Positions 15,241 through 29,900 of a stretch of 64,000 nucleotides of DNA are shown piece by piece. Numbering within the stretch: position 1 is the first letter of the stretch; each line of letters starts with the position of its first letter. The translations under genes and the position numbers were made by a program. Below the pieces are notes generated by a model, which saw only the letters and a program-made list of their open reading frames with translations, was not told the origin of the DNA and searched no databases. Source of the DNA: Halocaridina rubra (taxonomy: Eukaryota; Arthropoda; Malacostraca; Decapoda; Atyidae); NCBI GenBank assembly GCA_037179515.1, contig JAXCGZ010009478.1:79501-143500 (forward strand), written 5' to 3'.

Positions 15241-15731
15241 ATATATACAAATTTCCAGTATTTTCATCATTTTATTGTTAAAAAAGGATTTTCTAGCCTA
15301 AGAATAATAAAACAGTAAATAACAGTAAAAAACATAAATTTAAACATGTAACTCACAGTATTGCACCATGTAAAATACTGTACGATAGAGTATTGGCATC
15401 TTGGAATATGCAAAGGGTCACACCTACGTGAGACAATACATGGGATGCTATTGGCCGAAGGGTGGGAGACGATGAATCACAGAATTGTTTTTCTGTATGT
15501 TCTGTATCATGGGGTCTGATTGGCTTTTTGATTGAAGCTTGGTTCTCCCACCATCTTCCACTGTCTCACCTCAACCCTTCAGTCTACTGAAGTGTGCGCC
15601 GTTCGTGTTGTGCTACTTAATACGTGCAGCTTGTGATTTTGTGAAAGTTTGTATTTCAACCCCTGCAATGCCTCCCAAGCATCCTTCATCTTCTAAGGCT
15701 TCTGATAGTAAGCCTAAGCGGCAAAAGGAAG

Positions 15732-16833
15732 ATGCTGACCATAAAAGAAAAGGTAAAACTGTTAGATATGCTGAAGGAAGGAAGAAGGTTCTCGGATGTA
15801 GGCCGCCATTTCGGCATCAACGAATCTACTGTTCAATACATCAAGAAGGACGTGGCAAATATCAGGAAAATAGCGACTATTACTTTTAATAAAACAGCAA
15901 CGAGGGTCGTAACACCCCGCAATAAGATAATAATGCGGATGGAATCTGCTTTAGCCCTGCGGATTGCTGATTGCAGGAAGAAGAACATCAGCTTAGACAC
16001 GAGTATCATGCAAACAAAGGCGAAGAACTTGTACGAGACATTCGCTGCAAATGAACCCAACGACAACAGTGGTGACCGTGAGGAGGAGGAGAAAGAAGAA
16101 ATGGACGACCAACAACTAGGACCCTCCAGCGATTCTCCACCGAGGAAACAATCGTTCATTGCAAGCAAGGGATGGTTCGCCAAATTTCAAAAACGCTTTG
16201 GCCTAAAGAGCGTCTCAATGCATGGTGAAGCTGCCTCTGCAGATACATCTGCAGTTGAAGAATATGTAAAGATTGACTTCAAGAAAATTATCGCTGAAGG
16301 CGAATATGCTCCTGAGCAAGTGTTCAACATGGATGAGACTGGGTTATTTTGAAAGAGAATGCCATCTCGCACTTTTTTCTTCAAGGAAGAAGCTAAAGCC
16401 TCGGGATTTAAAGCGCACAAAGATCGCGTTACCCTCATCATGTGCGGGAATGGTGCGAGGTTGTCTGCATTTCAAGGAGAAGAAGGCTTTACAGATATGG
16501 CTCACGAAGACGTCAATGAACTGATTGACTGCCACTCGCAGCCTTTGACTAATGAAGACTTGGAGGAAATGACAAAATGAGCGAGCGAAAAAGAGGAAAA
16601 ACAACAACCAGAGGAAATGCACAAAAAAGTCAAAGAACCTGGCCTTACACTCGAACGTCTGGCAGCCATGTATAACATGGCCAAAGAACTCCAACAACTG
16701 TTGCAGGAGCATGACAATAATATGGTTCGTTCGGTGACCTTCTGCAATATTATCGACGATGCCATGACTCCTTACAAAACTATCTTTGCACAAGAAGAAA
16801 CCGACAGCAACTCCCCATTACCATGTTCTTCTC
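15732..16833 (+). pseudogene. Internally deleted Tigger transposase
   Basis: The HTH and first Asp block are open for 206 codons to TGA at 16350-16352, then out of frame and missing the DDE core, then C-terminal frames ending with TLERLAAMYNMAKELQQLL and VRSVTFCNIIDDAM. The upstream ATG at 15668 (MPPKHPSSSKASDSKPKRQ) is one base out of frame with the main ORF. Confidence 0.8.
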
Positions 16834-17227
16834 TCCCAAAAAGCAGCCGTAAAGCTGTCATTGGCTGTAGAGCATGTACACGTCATTCACGGTAATTTTA
16901 CCTATCACATTCATATAAATTTACACTTGCACGCTGTTATTAATAAAGTAGGGGGTGGTTTGTTAACAGTGCAGGGAGGGTTTATAGAGTAAAGGTAAAA
17001 ATAAATCTAATATACCTATGTATATACGGTGCTCCTACTTCGCGGATTTTCACCTATCGCTGTGGGTCCCGGAACCGAACCCCTGCGATAAACGATGGAG
17101 CACTGTACTTTATATGTTTTTCTGTGCCTAGCCCGATACGGGCAATATTCTCTGCCTACCCAAGTGCTTCCTTCTCCTACTGAGGTCAAAATAATTATTT
17201 TCATTCTAAGAAGTGCTTCTACTTTGA

Positions 17228-17236
<9 letters not shown>

Positions 17237-17278
<42 letters not shown>
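17237..17278. repeat. (TA)n microsatellite
   Basis: A short pure TA run with no adjoining transposon end. Confidence 0.9.
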
Positions 17279-17280
<2 letters not shown>

Positions 17281-17873
17281 CAATCTATAGTAATGAACAT
17301 TGTAAAACCAAAAATGTATTATAAAAGCAAAATATTTACTCGCATTTACACAGGCACTATCAGAACTCTCACAAATATTGAACTACAAAAATAAAAATAA
17401 GAGGAGATTAGTTTTCCGAGTTGCTGCAGTTAGATATACTGTACTGATAATCAGTAACAAGAAAAAATGAAATTAATAAATTCATTTACTGTAATAATAT
17501 TTCCATTTTGGTACTGGTATTAGCAGCTCAGGTTGTAGATAGTGGTTCACTTATCAGGCTGTTAAGATATGTCCCTATTTGGTACAATTTGACACAGCCG
17601 TTTTGGCACTGGCAATCTGGCACTAAGAGGACTTTTCTTATATTGGCAACTTTTTGTATGGACAATTTTAAGGGCACTTAACCTATACCAATGGCAGATC
17701 AAGTCTGCCACTAAAATGGCAGCGCCAAAACATCAGTGCCTAAATGGCATCGCCCAATCGTCCCATTCCAGATGTGTCCACAATATCATAACAATACCCA
17801 AATTTACACATTCCCTTCCACTGAAAATGAATACAGTATGCATTAAATATATTCTTTCAAATGAGTATCTTAC
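17279..17873. other. No gene recognised; dispersed repeat near 17.58-17.77 kb
   Basis: A segment with tggcactgg, gccaaaacatcagtgcc and gcccaatcgtcccatt motifs resembles one at 58.83-58.90 kb. It is probably a MITE or MITE fragment. Nothing else was recognised. Confidence 0.5.
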
Positions 17874-17948
17874 CTTGTGAGCAGAGACATGAAGAGCAGC
17901 ACTGACATCTGTCCTCTTGCAAGTTGTCACCTCATTTGTTTTACTTGA
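17874..17948 (-). CDS. ZNF800-like gene, probable tenth coding exon
   Basis: It is 75 bases in phase 0/0 between gtttcag and gtaaga, encoding 25 residues (SSKTNEVTTCKRTDVSAALH and five more). It is short and has no domain, so the evidence is the clean splice signals, open frame and matching phase. The intron before it (17,949-22,049) is full of LINE and hAT sequence. The following exons were not found in the transposon-dense DNA to the left. Confidence 0.55.
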
Positions 17949-20900
17949 CTGAAACAAATGAACCATTAAAATTATATCAAGCCAAGTTGTTAATGCAGTA
18001 ATCACGAAGTTACTTTAAAGACATAGGTATGAAATTTAACAAGAAAAAGGCTTTGAGCTATATTCTTATTATATATTAAAGTCAAATGTATATATCTACT
18101 TACCTATGTAACAAATATCATATCAGCAATATCTTATAATCTTATTGCAAACTATATACAACACCATACTTAATCAGCTATATTAACAACCAAATGATAA
18201 ACGAAAGTCAAGTTTCTTGTACAATGTTTTTTTTTTATGAGTGTTACACTGGGACAGGCAAGAAACTGCCTCCCTCAATAAAGGCCTGGGGGCAAAAAAA
18301 AAAAAGAACATTAAGACGAAGAAAAAGTAAAAGATGAGGTAATGATACACAATAGGAAAAGGACAGACTGAAAGAATAGTCAAAGTACTGAGGACCTTGA
18401 GATATGGCAGGATTAGGCCATGAAATGACAATTGATCCATTTATTGAAGGAAGATAGGTTATAAGAATTAGGAAAGACAGAAGGAGGAAGAGAGTTCCAG
18501 AGTCTGAAGGTAGATGAGAAGCAACAGTCGCTGCACCAACCAATCTGTAAGCTACATATCTCCACACAGTACCTGTGGGATGAGGCCGCTTGGCGAGTGT
18601 TACACGGCCTCAGCAGTGGGGGAGGGATGCAACTCGCCAACTTATCAGAGCATCGATGGAAACAGTAGCGACAGAAAAGAGAAAGTGATGATACTTTACA
18701 GTGAAGAACAAGAGAATCCAATTTAAAAGTAAGACAAAGATCATTAATGAGTCTAACTGCCTTAGATTCAAGCCTATCAAGGAGATAACTATAAGAAAAA
18801 GCACCCCAGATGTGTGAGTAGTATTCTAAGCAGGGACGGATAAGACCTTTATAGATTTTAAGTAACTGTGAAGAGGAAATTAATGACGAAAAAAAAACAG
18901 AACCCCCAATTTTTTTTATGCAGGTTAAGAAATCTGGATTATGTGACTCCTCCAAGATAGTTAGAGGCTAGCTGGATTCCTAATATATTAATAAAATTAA
19001 GAAGGTAAATTTTGTTAGTTTCGAAGACAACTGGGCTATGGGGAGGAGAAGAAGATAGCGACTAAAAAAGATCGTTGATGAAGACAAGGAACATAGAAGG
19101 CGAAAAAACAGAGCCTTATGGAACATCACTGGTAACAGGGAATGGGTTGGATGTTGCACCGTCAGCAACCATAGATATAAAATGGTCAGAAAGAAAACTG
19201 GAAATCAGAGAACAGAGAGAAGGGGTAAAGCCATAGGCAGGGAGTTGGGCCAACAGAGCCTTGTACCAGACTCTGTCAACAGCCTTAGAAATGTCAACGG
19301 TGACAACAAAGGATTCCCCATAGTTCTCCAGAGAAGATGACCATATATGAGTAAGATAGGACAGGAGGTCACCAGTGGATCTTGCCTTTGCGGAAGCCGT
19401 ACTGGTGATTGGAGATAAGCAAGTTAGATTCAAGACGTTTCAAGAAGTGAGAACTGAGCATTGTTTTGAAAAGAGATAAGGGAGTTAGATTCAAGACGTT
19501 TCAAAAAGTTATAATTGAGCACAGTTTCGAAAAATTTAGCGATAAAAGAGGTTAGGGTAATAAGTTGGTAGTTTGAAGGAATAGAACAGTCACTTTTCTT
19601 AGGAACACATTGCACTGGAGAATGCTTCCAAGATGATGGATAGATACTGGTTGAAAGAACGAGGTGAAAAAGACGGCAAAGCACAGGCGCCAGTTGATCT
19701 GCAAACTTCTTAAGGAACCTTGCAGAAATACCATTGGGACCAGATTCCTTGTTCATCTCTAGTAAGCAAAGAACGTTGCATGAAGACAGAATAAGGGAAG
19801 GCACAGGGTTAGAGAGGGGTAAAGAATGAGGGACAGGTACGCTGCAATTGCTTATGGAAGAGTTGGCAGAAAAATGAGAGCCAAAGAGAGTGGCAAATGC
19901 AATAATGAAGAAGCCATTGGGGTAATTTTCTGTATCTTTTTACAAATTAACATTTATCGAGGGTCCATCCAATTTCCACTTTGCCAGTCAGTGAAAATTG
20001 TCTTTGTACAATTATTTTGCATAACACAATCAAGACAGGAAATATAGTGATATATTAACAAAATATCACTAAGTCCTTTCCTACCCCCCACGGGACAGGT
20101 ATGAAAATTGCCTTCAACACGCCTGGGCACCAAGAAAAGATTGAGACAAAAAATTAAAATTTTAGGTATAAGTCAGAATTAATAGAATGATACACAATAG
20201 GAAAAGGAAAGACTTAAAGAATAGGAAAAGTAATGAAACCTAGAGACATGGCAGGATTAGGCAATGAGATGAGGATAGATCACTTCTTGAAGGAAGATAT
20301 GTCACAAGAATTAGGAAAGACATAATAAGGAAGAAAGTTTTAGATGAAGAAGAGGATAATCAGTCAATATTATATATACACAGGCTAAAAGTCTAAGTAA
20401 AAGCTTAAGTACAAGTCAGAATTAAGAGAATAATACACAATAGGAATAGGAGACTCTGAAAGAATAGCCTAAGTCAGCGTTTCTCAACCGATGCGCCCAG
20501 GCGCACTGGTGCGACCTGAAAGGTAGTCACGTGAGCCACAAGTTGATGAAAGAGTAATTCATTACTTTTTTTATATTAAAACAATCAGTATTTTTAAAAA
20601 ACTACGGACAGGCCGTGGCTCTCATGTCAGAGTCAAGTCTTTGTCGCTTGATATTTTAACCTGGAAGCTCATTTCCTTAATCTTTAAAAAGGAATGGATA
20701 ATTCTTTCCCTTTTCCTTTCCTCAAGGGATTTAATTCAGTCATTATCTCCCTCTCTCTCTCGTGAATGGTTGATATAAAATGTTAGAACAACCCGTCCTA
20801 AAGTATGTGAGAAGCAGCCATAATGACAGTTGAGTACATTAATCAGCACTAATCCTTTGACCGAAGTACAGCGCGGGACATCTTAAGAATCATACATAAA

Positions 20901-23900
20901 GAGATGCCCATTCATCAATTTTGGATTTCCATCAAAGAAGAATATCCTTCAAAAGCTCGTAAAGCACTAAATATTTTATTGCAGTTCTCAACATCATACC
21001 TCCGTGAATTAGGATTTTCTGCATTTACCAACATTAAATGTAAAAATAGATTAAATATTAGCTGTATTGATGAGGAAATGAGGGTATGCTTATCACATAT
21101 AAGGCCTCATATTAAAAAAATTGCCAACACACATCAAGCACAGGTCTAACACAGGTATACTTGATATGATATATTATATTGTCTTAGATATGCATGCTTA
21201 TTTCAAGAGCTTTTTCTTATAATTTTCCTATTTTACAATTTTATGGATAATTTTATCTTACTGATATATTAAGTGCGCCTCAGTTTTAATTACTCTACAA
21301 GCGTACCCTAATTTAAAAAGGTTGAGAAACACTGGCCTAAGTAATGGAACTTAGAGATATGGCAGGATTAGGCACTGAGATGACAAGAAATCCACTTTTT
21401 GAAAGAAGATAAGTCAAAAGAATTAGGAAAGACAGAATCCTTTATGAACACGGGGTGGCTGAGTCAAAGCACACACCCATTTATCAGAAAATCCATGGAC
21501 TCCTCACTTGTTTCACAACAATGCATGGGAGACCCTAATCCTAGAATTCTGGTTAGAATTTTCCTAATATAATCCCCCCAATATGCATTGAATCCTCATG
21601 TGACGGATTCCCATTCCCTTTGCTCTGCCCAATTCAGTTGACTTTTACGACACGCATGGTCAAGAGGATAGAATACACATAACCAAGAGAAGGGGTAAGA
21701 CGAGCAATCATTGCTAAACACACTCGCACGTGGACACACATACAGCTTTGTAAAAAAAAAAAATTCTTTGAAGCATGTAAGGAAGTACTTTTTAGTGTAA
21801 GAACAGATGATGATTGGGTTCTGCTAAGCAAGGAGGTAGTTAATGATAACTCAATTCATATTATAAAGGGCAAATATGATAAGTATCATCGAGCACAAAA
21901 ATGGAACCAACCAGGAGACGGGGACTTACAAGCATAGAGTTTTTTCCCGTAAGCACAATTAGGTAATTACATACACACACACCTGCAAGAAAATAAAATA
22001 TAGAATACCTAGAATAATAACCATTATAAGAGATATAAAGAGTACTTACTGAATCATTAGACTCCTCATCTTCATCATCATCATCTTCACCCTCTTCTGT
22101 GGAATCTGTGACACCTTTGCCACCATCAGCCTCTAATACATTTTTATCGGCAGTGTGGAACGATATTTTCTTTCTGACATTCTTTTTCACAACTTTCCTT
22201 AGTCTCTCAACTTGGTTTTTATTCTTTTTATGAACTGAAAAATACAACATATGTGATGCTCAATACTAATCAAGTCAGAGAAAGTTTTCAAATACCATAT
22301 GAATTTATTTTGATAAAATATGAAATAAGTTATGCATTATTCCAGATGAAAGTGCAGAAAAACAATATAAGAGAGAACATACAATCTGTACAATTACATT
22401 TTTTCCATTTGATTGATGCAATACTCTGATTAAATTGGTTTAAGTATTTAAAGTATATCTATAGTATTTTACATTGGAAGATCTGGCAAAACAAGAGTAA
22501 CCCCATTGCTCCAGAATTATTCACATTTACAAGGCAAGTCATCTAACCTAGCCCAACTTAACCTAACAATTTACAGGGTTACTTAACTTTACACGGGGTT
22601 ATGAAGGCTGCCCATCTTAACAAGATCTTATATGTCTATTTTAGATACTACATTGATATAAATATGCTAAAATAAAAAATATAAGTATGGCTACTCCTCA
22701 AGACAAGGTTATTTCTATCACCTAACATTATCTCTAAATGTCAGTTTATTTTCGTCAGATATGACTGTATAAGCATGATCTACAAGATCGTGGTAGGACA
22801 CTGGTTCAAGAACTCGACTTGGGAGGTGACACACCCACAATCAAGCATACTGTATACCACATCCATACACTGTGTCCACCCCCATTACAAGGATTAGTGA
22901 CAAAATGGCAAAAAACAACTTATAATTCAGTTCGTGCCAAGTACGAGAACCACATCTGCAATTCTACAATGGTACTAGCATTCATTTTAACCCTTTCACG
23001 CATGGTGACGGCAGTGGAGTGAATAAATTTTTAGGGCATAAGCGCAACGTGACGCCACTGGCGTCCATTATTTGAACTAAAGTATTATTTTTAAATAGTT
23101 ACATTCAAGTCAAAGGCTTCGTTTTTTGGTTGAGCTTAGGTTTTCTCTCTCTCTCTCTCTCCCCCGAATGAACTAACTAGCAACCCTCTCCACTGACGTG
23201 GCTTTGAGGGCAAGGCATAAAACAAAGGCAGTTTCCGTCTCCCTCACTCATCATGCAGACCGTACATCTCTTTAATGTACACTTAATTCCATGTCCTTAA
23301 ATGGTCCTATGAATCATTGTTTCTCTTTTTTTATTGATTTAAGAAAATTAAAACAAATAACGAAGTCACTGATGTACTATATATAATGATAAATGTAGGT
23401 TTGGGGGAGGAAAATAGCTGAGAAACAAGATATCTCGGCACACTATAAAACTACCGAGCGGAGACAGGACTTCACAAATGAGCACGTAAAAGTAAACTTA
23501 TTGAAACTTATGGTGCGCGAGAGTTAATGGTCTTTAGTAATCCAACCATTCAAATTATGTCAAAAATAAAAAATGCATATTTTCAAGTTTCCCTGAAGCT
23601 TAAGATGGACCTTAGGACCTTCTCCTCAAATCTGTACAGGTTCATGTCTTGCTTGGCATCGTACCTCTTCAGTCTTATATGCATTTACATTTGACATACA
23701 CAAATATACTATGGCCGCTATCCCCCTAGTAAGGGGATGGCTCTGTCAAAGCACACATTCACCAAAAATAAATATACCTTGATAAACTCCTCTTAGCTCC
23801 GTGGAGATAAAGGGTTGCCACCCCCCACCATCTAGATTGGGTGTATTACAAGTGTCATAATTTACTGCCAATGAAACTTTTAAGACTTACTTATCTGAAG

Positions 23901-26900
23901 ATGTTTGACTACTTTCCACATGCTCAGGAAGGATGTATGGCAGATAGGACAAGAGTAGATACACCGTTCAAAGCCGTGATGTGAGCGCTGGTGAACACTT
24001 AGTGCCTTTGGAGTTGCAAATCTGGTATTACCTGTAAAGAGTAAAAATGGTTGGTAAATACTTATTCAGTTAGACTAAAAATAAATTTAATTTGCAACCA
24101 CTGGTTAAAAAAAGGGAGCAAAATTACACTTCATTACATGCATATCAAGTTTCGTTATGGTATGTATCACCGCAGGTCATTATCCCTTTCTTAAAAATCT
24201 CTCACTCTTCAGGATGTAAAGACTTCCTCAAAGTAGAGATGCCTCTTCTTCCCACCTCTCTGGATTACCTATAGCTTAACTGCCCAGCAAACATACCCAA
24301 TAAACCTCATCAACAGTCAAGTTATCAATCTTTTACATATCTCTGAACAATCTAATCAATTCCGATTTCATGCTCTCCATAGACCATTTTAGAACAACGA
24401 AGGCAGTGAAGCTTCCTCTCATCCTTCCAATCCTAAACACTTCTCCTGGCTGTTAAGCAGCAATGAGAACCGTAAGCACAATTCCCTACTTAATGTCACC
24501 TTAGAGCAAATATAGAATATGAGACCAATACCCTCTCTGTTTTCCCATGAGTCTACAAGAAACCTTGTAATAATAACTTTCATGATACAAAATTCCTTAC
24601 ATATCATGCAGCATGCATAATTACCTTAATCATTACCACCACCAATTTGTTGTTCAGTGATAAAACCAAAAACTTACTTTATCTCACTAGTGAATACTTT
24701 GATATAGAGGGCACAAATGTGTACTATGCCTTCCATACGTGGAACAATAATTCTAAAAATATAAAAGATTACATTTGTTTCCGTTACTAGTCATTCATTA
24801 CCATCTAAATTAGCAATATTTAGTATTAAGCGCATCAATTCTCTACCTATCTCAAATTGTCCTTTTAATCCCCGAGTCCACACTTACTCAGCTGTTTCCA
24901 TTCCCATTTTTACCAAACTCTCTCACTTCTAATTTTGTAACTACTATTGTACTATTTTTGTATATAATTCAAACAGCATTAGCACAAGTTAAAGTGCAAT
25001 ACACTTATCTAGGCATGATTTAAAGTATACAGGAGATTGAGAATAGGTTTATACAAAGTATATCGGCATTCTTTTACAAAATGAACTTGTAGATAAGCCA
25101 TTTTTACTAGTGAAAGAAGTGGTGAAATCAACTACTTGTGTATATACAAGACTTGCTACTATCTCACAGGCATATAGGAAGCCCACTGCATACCTTTAAA
25201 AGGATGATCTTAAGAGCACGCATGGATAATATACAAGATACAGAATGATGTACTCACAAAGTAAACACGTCAAATCTCTGGCTTCTATGGACGATGAGGA
25301 CTCATCAACATCCATGACTGAAATATCACCTGGAGCGGACTTAATAATTTCTCCATGCTGATTAATAGCCACTGTTACACCCTTTGTGTGGGAAGCCTGG
25401 GGGATAGAAATTATCAAAATTGTATAAGTCTCCAACATATCTATTTTCATCTACATTTAAACTCTAATATATTATTAATAAGAATCGTTATAGAGTAATC
25501 AAGTAATTTCATAGTATGGGTTGGGCGTAAGCTTGGGAGACTCAAATAACTGAGTACTGCTTATTTTAAGAAAAAATTCTAAATGAGCATTATTTGTCCA
25601 AAGGACTTTCAATTTCCACCTATTACAAATGCTATTTATAGAACCTAAAAAGACTTGAACATGCAAAAATATAATTATAACACAGCAAAACTAAAATATA
25701 ACTCTGTGTAACTTCCATAACAAAAAGCCTTTTATCCACATAAGTACAGCAAACATACTCTCAGTTACGAGTTCAGTATCTTTGAATGGGCCAGATGTCA
25801 GATGGAATCCTTTGAAAACCCACTGCAATATCTTTTCAATGAAAATCTTAAAACTAACCTGTTATATATTAAAATTATATACATCTATTTCCTATATTTT
25901 TGCAATATCCACAACTATTTCCATTCTTTCCATTATGATGTCATAATGTATTAGTAGCAAAACAAAAAGTTCCATATCTCTAAACACCAGAGAATTCTTT
26001 TTAAGCTATTTTGTAAAAAATACAATTTTACATTACAATACAGTATATAAAATCAAATTCTATGAAATGTTATTGGGAATATTCCTATACTATAAAATGA
26101 AAATAAATTAACAAAAATACTTTCTCTTAGTTTCCAGAGCAAAGTACTTAGTACTTTAAAAAATTTCACCCACTGGGGGGAGCAAGCCAGCTCAACTAAT
26201 TTACAGCCTCAAGCCTGAATCAATATAGAGGATTGGTGTTAGGAAGGCCATGCGGCTGTAAACCTCTGAACTATAACACTTGACGCCATGAGGTATTGGG
26301 GTACAGTCACCTTATTATATGAATGTGGGAAAGCTGCCAATGAAGAAGATGAATTTAAGTACTTTAAACCACTAGGATAACACTGCTGCACTTACCACCT
26401 CGTCATTCTCAACATTCAACAACCTAAATTACTCATCCCAACTTATTCTCATCCAGTAGCAACTGCTCAGCTACTTCTTTCACTCTACCCTCCCTAATTT
26501 TCGCTTCCTTCCAAAAAGTTTTTATTCCTTTTAAAATTCACAAACATCTACCTAACCTCACATCTGAGTCTCTATGCTTTTATTGCCATGTGCTTCAACT
26601 CCACCCCTTCACAACATACCTCTCCATAACTCATATGCCAGCTTCTTTTCTGCCACTTCCGAGCTCACCTCTTTATTCAACCACTGACTAACATTTACTC
26701 TGCTTCCCTTCATTTACAGAGGCTCCACTACTTACGAACAACTGAGTTACGAATATTCAGATACAAAAAAACCTACCCATGTATCAATGAATGTATTGCT
26801 TTATTGTACTGTATTATTACATTATTATGACTGTATTAAAATTCATTATTACTGTATACTTCATGTTTTCTATATCAGTTAAACGTCTTTAGTCTAAGTA

Positions 26901-29900
26901 TTGTACAGTACTGCATATCTATATACTGTACAATACAGTACTTTTTTTACCTAAACATAACTTACGAACAATTCTACTTATGAAAAGACTTCTGGAACCT
27001 AACTTGTTCATAATTTGGGGAGTGTCTGTATATAACTTACACTACTTCTGCTCTTCAAAACTTTCTCTTTATAATATCTCCATTTTTCTTCCACTCCCTG
27101 GTCTTTTACATTTCAAAGTTTCCTCTAAATTGCCTGGTCCTACTCACATTCTTCATCTTTCCCATTCAGTTCACTCACCAGCATTTCTTTTCCTACAACA
27201 ACCACTCTCTATCTTCCTTTCATCAGTAATATCTTTTTCAAGGTCAGTTAGAGGACTGGCATACAAAACACAATTCCTTTCTTATCAAGAACGTCCAAGG
27301 ACAATTCAGAAAAACCTACTTCATCCACCAAGCAGCTCATTGATGTACTGGGGGAATTAGAGCCCGGTGGTACGTAAGACTGGAACACAGCATTGGTGAC
27401 ACCTCCAATATCTTCCAAAACAACAGAACAGTCACGACTCAACTTATCTCGACTTCTACTTATTTCACCCAAGCTGAAATAAGCATAATAAATAAGTAAA
27501 GGTATATTGCTTTTAGCAAAGAATTGAGAAAATAATGCTAAGCTGAATTCAGTGATTAAATACTGAAGACTGCATTGGAAGTTATATCTAAGGGCCATAC
27601 TAAATGCAAAACTAAAATTGACAAAAGCTCATCAACAAATATTATTTCCTCTTTCAAAGGAGTGTAAACACTTACAATAGAAAATGCTTACCTGTCAGAA
27701 GGTAAAATAATACAAAACTAACATTAAAACGTGTCCAAAGACTACATATCAACAACTGATGTCAATATGGCATTAATTCTAATCTGTAAAGAATCAAGGG
27801 TCAACAGCATTTCTTTTAAAGCACTGAACACATAATACTGTCATGCGATTAATCCTCCTATTTGTTGAAAGCTTTAATATTCTAAATGTGAAATATGAGG
27901 TCACGATCCTCATCCTTGAAGGTTTTCATATTCTATACGGGGAATAAGAGACAATGAGTTTGTTCACGCCCTCACCATAAGTTCATTCGTGTACATCCTT
28001 AAGAAGTCTTTATATATTGAGGAATAAGTGAATGGAGTAAACAGCTAAGAAAGTCAACACAAAAGTTAGAGCCAGGATTTACTCCTGCCATACATAGTAA
28101 GGTAAAGGTGCAACTTTAAAGATATAAACAAAAGTAACAGCTCAAGTCTATTTGCTTGGGTTTTTACATTCTTCAACAAAGGAAAATTATGTTCAAGTAT
28201 TTCCTCAATAATCAATCAAAGCATCATATTCTAACAAAAACCACCACATATCTTAAATTTAAATTTTTTCCATGAACATATGGAAGACGACATAACTACA
28301 TTTAATGAAAAAAAAAATAAAGCTGACCCTGCATTCAACTTGAGAAGTTACACACATATGTTCAGGCAGGGGGCTAGGAAGAGAATCCAGACTCAACTCC
28401 TCAGCTCCAACCTGTCAGTGTCCACCCCAATTCGAGTGAGGATTAATAGTGACTTAGGAAAAAACTTCTTCATTATTTCAACTAGTATTGAGTAAAATCA
28501 CCGAGTAAACTGTACTTACCTCTAACTTTGTTTTTGAGCACCCGGTCAATAGTCAATCAATTACTTTTTTTTTAGAGCAAAAACTCACTGTCAACATAAA
28601 TCTCCAATATGACGATGGAAATTTACAAATACTGTATATAACTTTCAGCTTACTTTCAATGAAAGTCTTGTAGGATTTTATTTATTCACTCGACACTCCA
28701 CTTGATGCAGAAGAGACCTGGGTGGCCACAGCCCAAAACCATAGAATTGAAAACACAAGGCCTCATCATTCCATGCACATTTAACCTCTTCTCTCAACTA
28801 CTTTACAGTACTAAAGGAAATTAAGAGGAAGGAATCGTTATTCCTCCATCCATTTTATCTGTCTGCTAAGATATGCATGGCATAGTAGGGTAGTTTCCTT
28901 GCTCTTAAACCCCAATAATATTGCTCATAACAAATAATGGTTTTATCGTTACTTACGAGTGATAGTAGGTCGATGACCCAGTGTTTGTAGATGAAGAGGC
29001 ATGGAAGGCTTTTCTTTTTCTGGCCAATTTCAAGGCTATGGAGTCTATGGCTGACTGCTTAAGCTTGCCTTGTGTACCAGGTTTCATTAAAGATGCATGA
29101 GAGCTCGAAACTGTCGTTCTTAAAGGACTCAGTGGCTCTCCATCAGGTGGGGGCTCTGGTTCAACAACTAAAGTATTTGTTTGACTTGTTAATCCTTGGA
29201 CATCACCCTACAAAAAATAAAGTAAAAATGTATTGAAAGATATATTATCAGCAAAACTGATGATACAGGACCAACTTGGTCACCCTCAAAATGAGGATCA
29301 AGATTTTCAATTCCTTTCACAGTCGAGAGTTCACTGTGATCGGTTTTATGTCTCAAACTCCCTTTTCTATTGAGGGCTAATACAATGCCTTCTTGCAAAG
29401 AACTTTGCTTTTGGTATGTGCAACCAATGCCCTTTCTAACCTCAGACCATGGCAGGACACGAACCCAAAACCTGACAAATCAGTCCCAGACATAACCACT
29501 CGGCCATGGAGGATAGTCAGAGTTCACTATTGTCCCTAAATTAATATAACGTAGCATGGAAGCTATATTGCACATTCTACACACCTACATGCTATAGTAC
29601 AACGCAGTCTTTGCATCACATCCACCAATACTGTACTAGGAGTACTTTTTCATACAAGAGCAGAAAGGTTTTTTCCTGAGTAAGACATAAGAAAAAAGTG
29701 ACAAAATGGAGATTTACAATAATAACACTATTATTGAAACAAAACACAAACATACAAACCTTATGGAACATTGTTCTGACATCAGCAAATTCTTCTTGAC
29801 AGTATATTCTTTTGTGTGCCAAAAAATTAACAACAGACCTAAAAAGATTACGACATACTTTGCATTCTAGTATAACATCACATTCGTTTAATATGGAATT

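Larger units (their letters stand above)
20160..21445 (-). mobile_element. Tandem LINE 3'-end fragments (same family), split by an hAT element
   Basis: Blocks such as atacacaataggaaaagga, atggcaggattaggc and agaattaggaaagacag occur at about 20185-20330, 20430-20474 and 21343-21440. All match the minus-strand 3' region of the copy at 18.24-18.5 kb. Confidence 0.7.

Noticed and set aside
22540..22620. Telomere-like phrases (ctaacctagcccaacttaacctaac)
   Set aside because: The units are irregular and few. They do not form a (CCTAA)n array, so no interstitial telomere is claimed.
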